Source of the DNA: Neodiprion pinetum
Lineage: Eukaryota; Arthropoda; Insecta; Hymenoptera; Diprionidae
Assembly (NCBI RefSeq): GCF_021155775.2
Contig: NC_060234.1
Coordinates: 15,117,871 to 15,181,870 of the forward strand
Direction of reading: 5' to 3'
Length of the DNA stretch: 64,000 nt
Positions within the stretch are counted from its first letter, which is position 1. Each line of letters starts with the position of its first letter. Below the pieces are notes generated by a model. The model was not told the origin of the DNA. It ran no database searches and saw only the letters and a list, made by a program, of their open reading frames with translations. The position numbers were made by a program, and so were the translations under genes. Below, piece after piece: positions 1 through 11,543 of this stretch.

Positions 1-901
1 AATAGTCCATGAATTAATTGATAGTTCACTTGAATTAATGAGAATTACTTGAATCCATGAGAATTACTTGAATTCATGGGAATCACCTGAACCAACAGAG
101 AATCACCTCAATTAATGAAAATTAACGGAATTAACGGAGACTTAATAGTCGATTTCTGGAACTGATCGGGATTAACAGAGAATTAAATTCAACTAATTTC
201 AATTTGTGCCGGAATGATCTTTTCAGCGTGCAATAATTGTGCCCGTTTATTCACGAGCTCTTTTTTCGAAATTTTCAGAGACGCGAAAAATCTCGGGGCT
301 CCCCATGTCTCTATCATAGTAATCATAGTAATCATAGTAACCACAATGATAAGAATATTAATAGTAACTGCATATCGTAGTACGGAATGTATCGCAATAA
401 TAGTGATATTATGGGAAACTTAAAATAAACTTAAACTAGCGTGAGGGATAAGGAAAAATTAGGTTCACGAGACTAAAAATATTCCGAAATGAAGAAATTA
501 AGTTGAATTGAATAATTTAATTTAGTTTCACAGAAAAATCGGAAAAAAATTGACGAAATTTTTAGGTATTGACGTGAATTGGGGTAAGTTATCGAGAATT
601 CTTGCGAAAAAAACTAATTCAATCGAATTGAATGAATTAATTTGAACTAACAGAAGAAACAACAAAAGGAATTAATTGAAATTATTCAGATATTCACTAG
701 AATCAAAGTGTATTATCGAGAATTGATGGTAAAAGTACTGAATTAATTGAATTGAAAGAATTCACTTGAATAAAGTTAAATTTAGTTGAATTATTCTAAA
801 TTAACAGAATTATGTTGAATCAAATGAATTATTCTGATTTATTTCAACCTGCGAAATTAATGTGGCAATCAAATGTTAAGTTATTTCCCCCTCGACTTAT
901 A
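1..901. mobile_element. AATT-array MITE, left-arm copy, cut by window edge
   Basis: Mirror of the MITE at 11,544-12,484. The sequence is a degenerate array of GAATTAATTGAATT-like words ending at the inner terminal repeat, where a CCCCCTCGACTTATA motif lies at about 887-901. The outer terminal repeat is off the window. The frame at 214-423 is a by-product of low-complexity ATA/ATC runs, not a gene. Confidence 0.6.
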
Positions 902-3900
902 CCTTGCCTGAGCTTATTCGTGGATTGTTGACTGTCGATAAAAGATCTTATAAAATCACCGTATCGATACGAACGACAAATCAGCTAAACTTCGGGTGAC
1001 GATTGATTTCTTATTAAGATGCAATGATTAAGTATGCGAGGATTCGTCGTTACGTACGTATAGCAGGTATTCCGTATACCCACCAAATTACAGACTCTAC
1101 GAGCCTGACCATTTTACATTTCATCCGTTAAATTGTTGTGACAATCGTCACATGAAAGAAAGGCTGATTTTCATTCAATAATTTATCAGCCCAATTCAAC
1201 TGTCCTTTGTTAATTTTTCAAGCTACTTCGTGAACGTGAACTTTCGTATCGTAAGAAAAATTCATACAAACTCAGTGATGTGAAATTATTATTTCAACGA
1301 TTTTGTATAGTGTTTATCTGTTTTTCGTTTTTCGTTTTTCTCACGGTGGTTTTTTCAAATCTAAATAATTTTATCCTAATCACGATAGAATATCGTTGGT
1401 CCGACCCTTGATTAGCCGAGGCTCGGGGTATAAATAATGCCATAAAATAAGGCACCGAACTCGTTAGATCGGACCGCATCAGTCGAGTGGTCCAGTCGGA
1501 ACGTACATGACTTCATTCGACAAGGGACTAAGGCTCGGAAATTTTTTGACTGGTTAATTAGATGCCAAGTAACAAGATCTGTAAGTTTGCCCTAAAAAAT
1601 GATTCCAGATATGCCGACAATTTTTTCTAGATATTTCAAAATTCCGTAATTCAGCGTGGTTTATTTTTTTTTTTTGCTCATTTTAGAGAAAAACGGTTTC
1701 CACAAAAGTTGTCCATCGCATTGCCCTCAAATTAGACTGATACGAAAATCACAAATCATTGTTAGTTTACTTGTGAATTGCCGCTAGGCACAGACATCGA
1801 GCGTGTTGTTTAATTGCTGTCATAAGTTCAGTGAATTTTCAATGCCATATCCTGAAACTCATCCGACGTGTAGAACAATCTTTTCTTGATATTCTAGTTC
1901 TGATTCGATGTTTTAATGTAGGTAGCAACGAGAAAATAAGAATGGTATAATGAGCGTTTGTTCTTTACAATCTAGTTTGTTATTGCAAATTTGTTAAACG
2001 CTTTTTTTTGAATTCCAGCTTATTTTTTATTCCAGAACGTAACGCAGTACGCAAATCATTACGTGTAAGTGCACGTTCAATCCACTCATTCGACTATACC
2101 CTTATCTTGCGGTCATGCCAATAAAATACTGAAAAATGACAGTTACCAATTTTTTTTACCACTGACACACCATTGCCAAAAATCGAAAAAAATTACGGAA
2201 AATCACATCATAGCAAATATTTATACCGTAAAAAAAAGAAACTGATGCCTATCTAAAATCCACCGGAAACCGGCGATCTGAATGTTCAAAAATTTTTAGA
2301 AGGTGGAATTTCTTGAAGGTAAATCCAAATAAAATTCTCGATATGTACACATGGCTGCTGGGTCCGTGTTTTTATTCCAAATCTTCTGAGTAGCAATATC
2401 GGAGTCATCGTGAAAAAACTGAAAATCACGTTTTATGCGCTAACTTCGAGCCAAATGGAGCTAGCAGGCTAAAATTTGGTATGGGTCAGTCACTTACCAC
2501 ACTGAGAGAAATTTTTAGTTCCGATTACCGCTCAGTTTTCAACTGTTTTCATTTTTTACCACAATCAAAAAATATTATAGTTCTAGGTAGAAAATGAAAA
2601 TTACTTTTCTAGCTGTTACCAGAAAGTCTAGTATCCGTTACTATTCTTTTTCATTACGATCACTGTTACTACATCTTCTTGTAACTGTTGTCAAAATTTA
2701 ATGCTTTGTGCAACAATAAATTGACTCTAAAGCTTGACTCTAAAGCTTGACTTCAACTAAAACAGTACAGTAAACCGAACAAATTGATTTTGCGTTGCAA
2801 TTACCAAAAAAAGGATCGACAATAGCGGAAAATGATTACGTGTACCTCGTTCTTCGTAATTCCAACAATATTCAAACAGTTTTTTTTTAACGATACCTGT
2901 TTTACTGATTTCTTCTAGTTACTATAACAAATTACATTTTTTTCAGTCCACCACAAATTCGCAGAATTCGTTTCGAGAGAAGGCACTTTCGCATGCTTAA
3001 TCAACTATGCCCTTTACAATACATTTCCGACGCGAAAGTGTGGCCAAATAAAAAGTTTGTTAGTCTTAACAGAATATTTCAGCATTTTTTTTTTTTTTTT
3101 TTATTTGCAATCAAATTTCATAACTCTTCACTCTTCTTAACTTGGTTGGAAGAACGCAAAAGCATTTTTCGGGTTCATTAAATTACGTAGTATTGTATAA
3201 AATTCGGTAGGCATTTGTTATACTGTATTTGGAATTCACTGAACATACTGCTGAATTTACCTGACAAGTTTACAAAGGAATTCGATTACAGTCCGTTAAA
3301 ATGAAAAATCTACTGTGGAAAAAGTAATCGGTATTTATCTCTATTAATTTCACTGTACAATTTAGAAGAAAATACTGTACGTGGCCCGTCCGTGAAATCT
3401 TTTTGACTCGTACGATGATTTCAATACGAACTAAAGGTGCGAGCCGTTTAACTCGTTCTGGCGCGTACGGAAATCTTCGTCCTAGCCCTAAAAACACCTA
3501 CTTTACGGGCATGCCTCTAAAAGTGCTATTGAAGGTAAGATCGTCGGCTGCCTGGCTCCACTGGTCGCCGATGAATGACCATAGACCGAAACTGTAAAAA
3601 CAATTGCCATCCCGAAACATCGGGATTCGTAAGAGTCATCCTCAGGTAAAAGAGAAGCTTGATTCTGTGTCAGAGTCACATAATGTTTATTTTTTAGGTG
3701 TTGAATTCTCGTCTGCCGATGACGTGATGTATAAAAAACGGGCTATTGCTTCTCTCCGAAACAGCTACTATTGTGTTATTGTAGTCCGAGAACTGAGAAA
3801 AATTTTTTAAAAAAACCCTATTACCGTTTCACAAATTCTATCTTTCAAGCGAATTAAGATATCATCAAACCCTCAGATATGCATTTTTCATGTGCGTCAT

Positions 3901-4536
3901 GAAATCAAGAGCCCTGGGAAATAATGACCGGCCACGGTGTTTCGATTTTTCACCGAAAAGATCATTTTCGTGGTAGTACCGAGCTGTGCTTTTTCATACA
4001 TAATTTCGCATGAAAAAAGGGTGCCGCAGTAAAAGCGAACAAAAAAAATTAAAAATTTCGAAATTTCTGTTGGATGACTTACAATTAATTTTTAATTTTC
4101 ATTAAAAATATCGTCAAAGTAGTACCCCACAGTCGGAAAGAGAAACATCACGAAATTTTTGGCAGATTATTAATAATTCATTTACTTAACACGTATTTTT
4201 CATTGGACAACGCGTTAGGAATTTATATTAGATAACCCACCAAAACCTTCATAACATTTTTTTCAACTGCAGAGTACGTCTTTGATGATAAATTATGAAT
4301 GGGAAAAGAAACGTAACTCGATGTGACAATCAAACACGATATTCGATGAACAAATCTCATTTTTTTTTCCCACTCCTAACCACGAAAAAACGCTGTACCT
4401 TAGTTCTGGAAACGTAACTTCTATTAAGTTCGATGAATCGATGATATTACAGTTACGAAATGAAAAACATCCGATGGCACTCTCGTTCGTCTTCGTTACT
4501 GATGATGACCAATCCGTCTTTGCAAAATTATTTTGT
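902..4536. other. Left palindrome arm without a recognised gene
   Basis: About 3.6 kb with only short frames (largest 75 codons). A stretch at 3,403-3,810 is richer in GC and CpG than its surroundings and has two adjacent frames with a GT donor-like site near 3,535. It could be a remnant exon of something, but I recognise no family. The mirror copy is at 7,909-11,543. Confidence 0.5.
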
Positions 4537-4552
4537 GGCTCTGAAAAGTGCC
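4537..4552 (-). other. Histone-type stem-loop-like motif, 3' of the left transposase
   Basis: Read on the minus strand this is GGCACTTTTCAGAGCC, lying just after the transposase stop. It fits the histone mRNA 3' stem-loop consensus at 15 of 16 positions; A at position 4 leaves one stem mismatch. Mirror of 7,893-7,908. Confidence 0.5.
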
Positions 4553-4567
4553 GATTTTGATGACTCC

Positions 4568-5883
4568 TCACCGGTGCAGATATTGTTCAAAATGTCCGCC
4601 GTTTTCTCGCAGGCAAAGCCTGCAACGTTGGACCAGCTGGCCAATTGCTGCGTGAACGATTTCCGGCGTCACCGTCGCCGTTGCCTCTACGATTTTTACC
4701 TCCAGGGCTTCCAAAGAATTCGGTGGATCCTTATAGACGAATTCTTTGATCAGACCCCAAGGGCAATAATCTAGAAGATTCAGATCGGGTGATTTCGGTG
4801 GCCAAGCGATGGGACCCCCACGGCCTATCCACCTATCCGGAAATCGTTAGTTCAGAAATTGACGAGTCCGTGCACTGAAATGTGCCGGAGCACCGTCATA
4901 CTGAAACAACATTACCGCTCGGCGTTCAAGGGGACGGTCTTCGAGAAGATCTGGAATCCGATCCTCAAGAAACTGCCGATACGTTTCACCGTCTAGCCTT
5001 GCTGGTAAAACGCAGAGACCGATCTGTAGCAAGAATTACCCTCTAATAAATTGTTGCATAATAAATCCATAATGCTCGTCGAATCATTGATTAGTTTTGT
5101 CTAATATTTAATATGAATCATACATATGTCATGATTTTACTGATTTACCGAGGTTGTTTGTCTCAACATCAGTAAAACGGATCTTCACTGAATTTTCTAA
5201 AATCAAGCCAACGAGACGATAGAAATTTATAATATCTGTATTCAAGCATTATCGAGTAAGCTTACCAACTCGTCGTCGATCATGCCACTCCACACGTTGA
5301 GGCTCCAACGAATCTGGTTTCTCGACTCCCGAATATCGTGTGGGTTTTCTTCGGCCCAATGATGGATGTTATGGCGGTTGAATACTCCATCCCGATCAAA
5401 ATTTGACTCGTCCGTAAACAAAATATTGAATACAAACAACGGGTCCGCTTCGGTTTGTTGCAAAACCCATGTGCAAAACATTCGTCTCGCGGCACGGTCG
5501 GGCCCGTGCAACGCTTGCACCTTCTGGGTGTGGTACGGTCGCAAATCGTTCGATCTTAATACTCGGTGGACGGTCGAGTTGTTCGTTTCGTAGTCCGCTG
5601 CCAAACCGCGTGTAGTTTTATCGGGCGTCCTTGCCACATCCTCCAGAATTCGTTCCTCGAACTGGACCGTCCGTCTTGATCTCGGACGTCCTGCGTTTGA
5701 TCGGTTGGGGACAAAGGTGCCAGTTTCTAATAAACTCCGTTCCAATCGCCTGAAAGTTTTCGCATCCGGATGTCGTCTTACTGGAAAACGAACTGCGTAC
5801 TCACGAGCTGCTACACCCGTAACGTTGTTGCACGCTTCCATCATCAGCACCATATCATACATTTCACGATTAGAATACTCCAT
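4568..5883 (-). pseudogene. Mariner-type DD41D transposase, left arm, one stop
   Basis: This is the mirror image of the gene at 6,562-7,877 and is identical to it at the protein level. The start lies near the palindrome centre and the gene reads outward. Exon 1 (5,883 to 5,266) carries the helix-turn-helix region and the first catalytic Asp (FTDES). A 242-bp GT-AG intron covers 5,265-5,024. Exon 2 (5,023 to 4,568) carries QYDGAPAHF and SPDLNLLDY. An in-frame TAA at 4,847-4,849 interrupts exon 2 between the second and third catalytic Asp. The same stop in both arms means it arose before the arms were copied or last homogenised. Confidence 0.85.
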
Positions 5884-5903
5884 CGTTTAATAAAGAAGTT
5901 ATT

Positions 5904-5919
5904 GGCTCTGAAAAGTGCC
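5904..5919 (-). other. Histone-type stem-loop-like motif, 5' of the left transposase
   Basis: Same 16-nt word as at 4,537-4,552, in the same orientation, 20 bases upstream of the transposase ATG. The two copies are direct, not inverted, repeats relative to the gene, so they are not ordinary terminal inverted repeats. Confidence 0.5.
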
Positions 5920-6098
5920 GGTTTTCAAGAGTTTATTGTTACTTGTATACGCGAGCGAGGATAATAACAATATGACCCAATTTTGCAGTTGGAAGCGCGT
6001 TGTTTATAACAACTGATTTCCGAGATGCTGTGCAGTCGCATGAGATTTTCTACACAAAGGGTGTGGAATAAATATGAGTTCGATGAAATGTGAAATAC

Positions 6099-6346
6099 TT
6101 TGAACTTATTTCAGCGGTATTAAATGACATATTTATTGAAATCATCAATTAATGATCTAAATAATCAGTAAATACTGATCATTTGAATCCGCGGTAAATC
6201 ATGTTCCTGCTAGATTTTTGCCTGTCCAAAAAGTTACACTCGATGAATTATTCCTAAATAATCTAGGTTTGTTCAGTCAGTCTTCTCTTATCAGTTTAGC
6301 AAGCAAATGATGTACCAGCAAATCAGGAAATTGAACGGGTCTGCTA
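6099..6346. other. Asymmetric spacer at the palindrome centre
   Basis: These 248 bases are not self-complementary and separate the two 6.1-kb arms. They are AT-rich and have no open frame or recognised motif. A unique spacer argues against a trivial fold-back sequencing read, which normally has little or no spacer, but does not exclude an artefact. Confidence 0.9.
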
Positions 6347-6525
6347 GTATTTCGTATTTCATCGAACTCGTATTTATTCCACACCCTTTGTGTAGAAAAT
6401 CTCATGCGACTGCACAGCATCTCGGAAATCAGTTGTTATAAACAACGCGCTTCCAACTGCAAAATTGGGTCATATTGTTATTATCCTCGCTCGCGTATAC
6501 AAGTAACAATAAACTCTTGAAAACC

Positions 6526-6541
6526 GGCACTTTTCAGAGCC
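6526..6541 (+). other. Histone-type stem-loop-like motif, 5' of the right transposase
   Basis: GGCACTTTTCAGAGCC, 20 bases before the ATG at 6,562. It is preceded by AAACC and followed by A, similar to the A-rich flanks of histone stem-loops. The base pairing GGC/GCC and CT/AG closes a TTTC loop, with one A-A mismatch. Confidence 0.5.
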
Positions 6542-6561
6542 AATAACTTCTTTATTAAACG

Positions 6562-7877
6562 ATGGAGTATTCTAATCGTGAAATGTATGATATGGTGCTG
6601 ATGATGGAAGCGTGCAACAACGTTACGGGTGTAGCAGCTCGTGAGTACGCAGTTCGTTTTCCAGTAAGACGACATCCGGATGCGAAAACTTTCAGGCGAT
6701 TGGAACGGAGTTTATTAGAAACTGGCACCTTTGTCCCCAACCGATCAAACGCAGGACGTCCGAGATCAAGACGGACGGTCCAGTTCGAGGAACGAATTCT
6801 GGAGGATGTGGCAAGGACGCCCGATAAAACTACACGCGGTTTGGCAGCGGACTACGAAACGAACAACTCGACCGTCCACCGAGTATTAAGATCGAACGAT
6901 TTGCGACCGTACCACACCCAGAAGGTGCAAGCGTTGCACGGGCCCGACCGTGCCGCGAGACGAATGTTTTGCACATGGGTTTTGCAACAAACCGAAGCGG
7001 ACCCGTTGTTTGTATTCAATATTTTGTTTACGGACGAGTCAAATTTTGATCGGGATGGAGTATTCAACCGCCATAACATCCATCATTGGGCCGAAGAAAA
7101 CCCACACGATATTCGGGAGTCGAGAAACCAGATTCGTTGGAGCCTCAACGTGTGGAGTGGCATGATCGACGACGAGTTGGTAAGCTTACTCGATAATGCT
7201 TGAATACAGATATTATAAATTTCTATCGTCTCGTTGGCTTGATTTTAGAAAATTCAGTGAAGATCCGTTTTACTGATGTTGAGACAAACAACCTCGGTAA
7301 ATCAGTAAAATCATGACATATGTATGATTCATATTAAATATTAGACAAAACTAATCAATGATTCGACGAGCATTATGGATTTATTATGCAACAATTTATT
7401 AGAGGGTAATTCTTGCTACAGATCGGTCTCTGCGTTTTACCAGCAAGGCTAGACGGTGAAACGTATCGGCAGTTTCTTGAGGATCGGATTCCAGATCTTC
7501 TCGAAGACCGTCCCCTTGAACGCCGAGCGGTAATGTTGTTTCAGTATGACGGTGCTCCGGCACATTTCAGTGCACGGACTCGTCAATTTCTGAACTAACG
7601 ATTTCCGGATAGGTGGATAGGCCGTGGGGGTCCCATCGCTTGGCCACCGAAATCACCCGATCTGAATCTTCTAGATTATTGCCCTTGGGGTCTGATCAAA
7701 GAATTCGTCTATAAGGATCCACCGAATTCTTTGGAAGCCCTGGAGGTAAAAATCGTAGAGGCAACGGCGACGGTGACGCCGGAAATCGTTCACGCAGCAA
7801 TTGGCCAGCTGGTCCAACGTTGCAGGCTTTGCCTGCGAGAAAACGGCGGACATTTTGAACAATATCTGCACCGGTGA
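6562..7877 (+). pseudogene. Mariner-type DD41D transposase, right arm, one stop
   Basis: Predicted cut-and-paste transposase of the IS630-Tc1-mariner superfamily. Exon 1 (6,562-7,179, 206 codons) has an N-terminal helix-turn-helix region, a GRPRSRR basic hook-like segment at about residue 65, and the first catalytic Asp in FTDES. A 242-bp intron (GTAAGC at 7,180, ACAG ending at 7,421) joins in phase to exon 2. Exon 2 holds QYDGAPAHF (second Asp) and SPDLNLLDY (third Asp), and ends with ENGGHFEQYL and TGA. There are 41 residues between the second and third Asp, counting the stop as one, the spacing used to define DD41D (rosa/visitor-type) elements. A TAA at 7,596-7,598 breaks the protein about 15 residues after the second Asp. 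Otherwise the frame is open, so the copy is recent. Confidence 0.88.
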
Positions 7878-7892
7878 GGAGTCATCAAAATC

Positions 7893-7908
7893 GGCACTTT
7901 TCAGAGCC
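7893..7908 (+). other. Histone-type stem-loop-like motif, 3' of the right transposase
   Basis: Second direct copy of the 16-nt word, 16 bases after the transposase TGA, which is roughly where the stem-loop sits in replication-dependent histone mRNAs. It is followed by ACAAAAT. Confidence 0.5.
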
Positions 7909-10900
7909 ACAAAATAATTTTGCAAAGACGGATTGGTCATCATCAGTAACGAAGACGAACGAGAGTGCCATCGGATGTTTTTCATTTCGTAACTGTAATA
8001 TCATCGATTCATCGAACTTAATAGAAGTTACGTTTCCAGAACTAAGGTACAGCGTTTTTTCGTGGTTAGGAGTGGGAAAAAAAAATGAGATTTGTTCATC
8101 GAATATCGTGTTTGATTGTCACATCGAGTTACGTTTCTTTTCCCATTCATAATTTATCATCAAAGACGTACTCTGCAGTTGAAAAAAATGTTATGAAGGT
8201 TTTGGTGGGTTATCTAATATAAATTCCTAACGCGTTGTCCAATGAAAAATACGTGTTAAGTAAATGAATTATTAATAATCTGCCAAAAATTTCGTGATGT
8301 TTCTCTTTCCGACTGTGGGGTACTACTTTGACGATATTTTTAATGAAAATTAAAAATTAATTGTAAGTCATCCAACAGAAATTTCGAAATTTTTAATTTT
8401 TTTTGTTCGCTTTTACTGCGGCACCCTTTTTTCATGCGAAATTATGTATGAAAAAGCACAGCTCGGTACTACCACGAAAATGATCTTTTCGGTGAAAAAT
8501 CGAAACACCGTGGCCGGTCATTATTTCCCAGGGCTCTTGATTTCATGACGCACATGAAAAATGCATATCTGAGGGTTTGATGATATCTTAATTCGCTTGA
8601 AAGATAGAATTTGTGAAACGGTAATAGGGTTTTTTTAAAAAATTTTTCTCAGTTCTCGGACTACAATAACACAATAGTAGCTGTTTCGGAGAGAAGCAAT
8701 AGCCCGTTTTTTATACATCACGTCATCGGCAGACGAGAATTCAACACCTAAAAAATAAACATTATGTGACTCTGACACAGAATCAAGCTTCTCTTTTACC
8801 TGAGGATGACTCTTACGAATCCCGATGTTTCGGGATGGCAATTGTTTTTACAGTTTCGGTCTATGGTCATTCATCGGCGACCAGTGGAGCCAGGCAGCCG
8901 ACGATCTTACCTTCAATAGCACTTTTAGAGGCATGCCCGTAAAGTAGGTGTTTTTAGGGCTAGGACGAAGATTTCCGTACGCGCCAGAACGAGTTAAACG
9001 GCTCGCACCTTTAGTTCGTATTGAAATCATCGTACGAGTCAAAAAGATTTCACGGACGGGCCACGTACAGTATTTTCTTCTAAATTGTACAGTGAAATTA
9101 ATAGAGATAAATACCGATTACTTTTTCCACAGTAGATTTTTCATTTTAACGGACTGTAATCGAATTCCTTTGTAAACTTGTCAGGTAAATTCAGCAGTAT
9201 GTTCAGTGAATTCCAAATACAGTATAACAAATGCCTACCGAATTTTATACAATACTACGTAATTTAATGAACCCGAAAAATGCTTTTGCGTTCTTCCAAC
9301 CAAGTTAAGAAGAGTGAAGAGTTATGAAATTTGATTGCAAATAAAAAAAAAAAAAAAAAATGCTGAAATATTCTGTTAAGACTAACAAACTTTTTATTTG
9401 GCCACACTTTCGCGTCGGAAATGTATTGTAAAGGGCATAGTTGATTAAGCATGCGAAAGTGCCTTCTCTCGAAACGAATTCTGCGAATTTGTGGTGGACT
9501 GAAAAAAATGTAATTTGTTATAGTAACTAGAAGAAATCAGTAAAACAGGTATCGTTAAAAAAAAACTGTTTGAATATTGTTGGAATTACGAAGAACGAGG
9601 TACACGTAATCATTTTCCGCTATTGTCGATCCTTTTTTTGGTAATTGCAACGCAAAATCAATTTGTTCGGTTTACTGTACTGTTTTAGTTGAAGTCAAGC
9701 TTTAGAGTCAAGCTTTAGAGTCAATTTATTGTTGCACAAAGCATTAAATTTTGACAACAGTTACAAGAAGATGTAGTAACAGTGATCGTAATGAAAAAGA
9801 ATAGTAACGGATACTAGACTTTCTGGTAACAGCTAGAAAAGTAATTTTCATTTTCTACCTAGAACTATAATATTTTTTGATTGTGGTAAAAAATGAAAAC
9901 AGTTGAAAACTGAGCGGTAATCGGAACTAAAAATTTCTCTCAGTGTGGTAAGTGACTGACCCATACCAAATTTTAGCCTGCTAGCTCCATTTGGCTCGAA
10001 GTTAGCGCATAAAACGTGATTTTCAGTTTTTTCACGATGACTCCGATATTGCTACTCAGAAGATTTGGAATAAAAACACGGACCCAGCAGCCATGTGTAC
10101 ATATCGAGAATTTTATTTGGATTTACCTTCAAGAAATTCCACCTTCTAAAAATTTTTGAACATTCAGATCGCCGGTTTCCGGTGGATTTTAGATAGGCAT
10201 CAGTTTCTTTTTTTTACGGTATAAATATTTGCTATGATGTGATTTTCCGTAATTTTTTTCGATTTTTGGCAATGGTGTGTCAGTGGTAAAAAAAATTGGT
10301 AACTGTCATTTTTCAGTATTTTATTGGCATGACCGCAAGATAAGGGTATAGTCGAATGAGTGGATTGAACGTGCACTTACACGTAATGATTTGCGTACTG
10401 CGTTACGTTCTGGAATAAAAAATAAGCTGGAATTCAAAAAAAAGCGTTTAACAAATTTGCAATAACAAACTAGATTGTAAAGAACAAACGCTCATTATAC
10501 CATTCTTATTTTCTCGTTGCTACCTACATTAAAACATCGAATCAGAACTAGAATATCAAGAAAAGATTGTTCTACACGTCGGATGAGTTTCAGGATATGG
10601 CATTGAAAATTCACTGAACTTATGACAGCAATTAAACAACACGCTCGATGTCTGTGCCTAGCGGCAATTCACAAGTAAACTAACAATGATTTGTGATTTT
10701 CGTATCAGTCTAATTTGAGGGCAATGCGATGGACAACTTTTGTGGAAACCGTTTTTCTCTAAAATGAGCAAAAAAAAAAAATAAACCACGCTGAATTACG
10801 GAATTTTGAAATATCTAGAAAAAATTGTCGGCATATCTGGAATCATTTTTTAGGGCAAACTTACAGATCTTGTTACTTGGCATCTAATTAACCAGTCAAA

Positions 10901-11543
10901 AAATTTCCGAGCCTTAGTCCCTTGTCGAATGAAGTCATGTACGTTCCGACTGGACCACTCGACTGATGCGGTCCGATCTAACGAGTTCGGTGCCTTATTT
11001 TATGGCATTATTTATACCCCGAGCCTCGGCTAATCAAGGGTCGGACCAACGATATTCTATCGTGATTAGGATAAAATTATTTAGATTTGAAAAAACCACC
11101 GTGAGAAAAACGAAAAACGAAAAACAGATAAACACTATACAAAATCGTTGAAATAATAATTTCACATCACTGAGTTTGTATGAATTTTTCTTACGATACG
11201 AAAGTTCACGTTCACGAAGTAGCTTGAAAAATTAACAAAGGACAGTTGAATTGGGCTGATAAATTATTGAATGAAAATCAGCCTTTCTTTCATGTGACGA
11301 TTGTCACAACAATTTAACGGATGAAATGTAAAATGGTCAGGCTCGTAGAGTCTGTAATTTGGTGGGTATACGGAATACCTGCTATACGTACGTAACGACG
11401 AATCCTCGCATACTTAATCATTGCATCTTAATAAGAAATCAATCGTCACCCGAAGTTTAGCTGATTTGTCGTTCGTATCGATACGGTGATTTTATAAGAT
11501 CTTTTATCGACAGTCAACAATCCACGAATAAGCTCAGGCAAGG
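7909..11543. other. Right palindrome arm without a recognised gene
   Basis: Mirror of 902-4,536. Contains poly-A and poly-T runs (for example 9,343-9,360) and short frames only. I see no TIR, promoter or RNA gene that I can support. Confidence 0.5.

Larger units (their letters stand above)
1..6098 (+). repeat. Left arm of a giant near-perfect palindrome
   Basis: Every base x in this arm that I compared pairs with 12,445 minus x in the right arm. All small open frames recur with identical peptides at mirrored positions, for example 214-423 (+) with 12,022-12,231 (-). The only mismatches I found are three bases in the last 30 bp beside the spacer. Position 1 is still inside the repeat, and the MITE that ends the right arm runs 40 bp past the mirrored window edge, so this arm probably continues to the left. 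It holds a transposase pseudogene on the minus strand, a truncated MITE at 1-901, and otherwise no recognised gene. Confidence 0.97.

Noticed and set aside
3403..3810. A two-exon host gene in the palindrome arm (mirrored at 8,635-9,042)
   Set aside because: GC is raised and a donor-like site exists, but the peptides match nothing I know and there is no partner exon.
4537..5919. The GGCACTTTTCAGAGCC copies as terminal inverted repeats of a 1.4-kb mariner unit
   Set aside because: The two copies around each transposase are in the same orientation, so they are direct repeats and cannot be TIRs of that unit.
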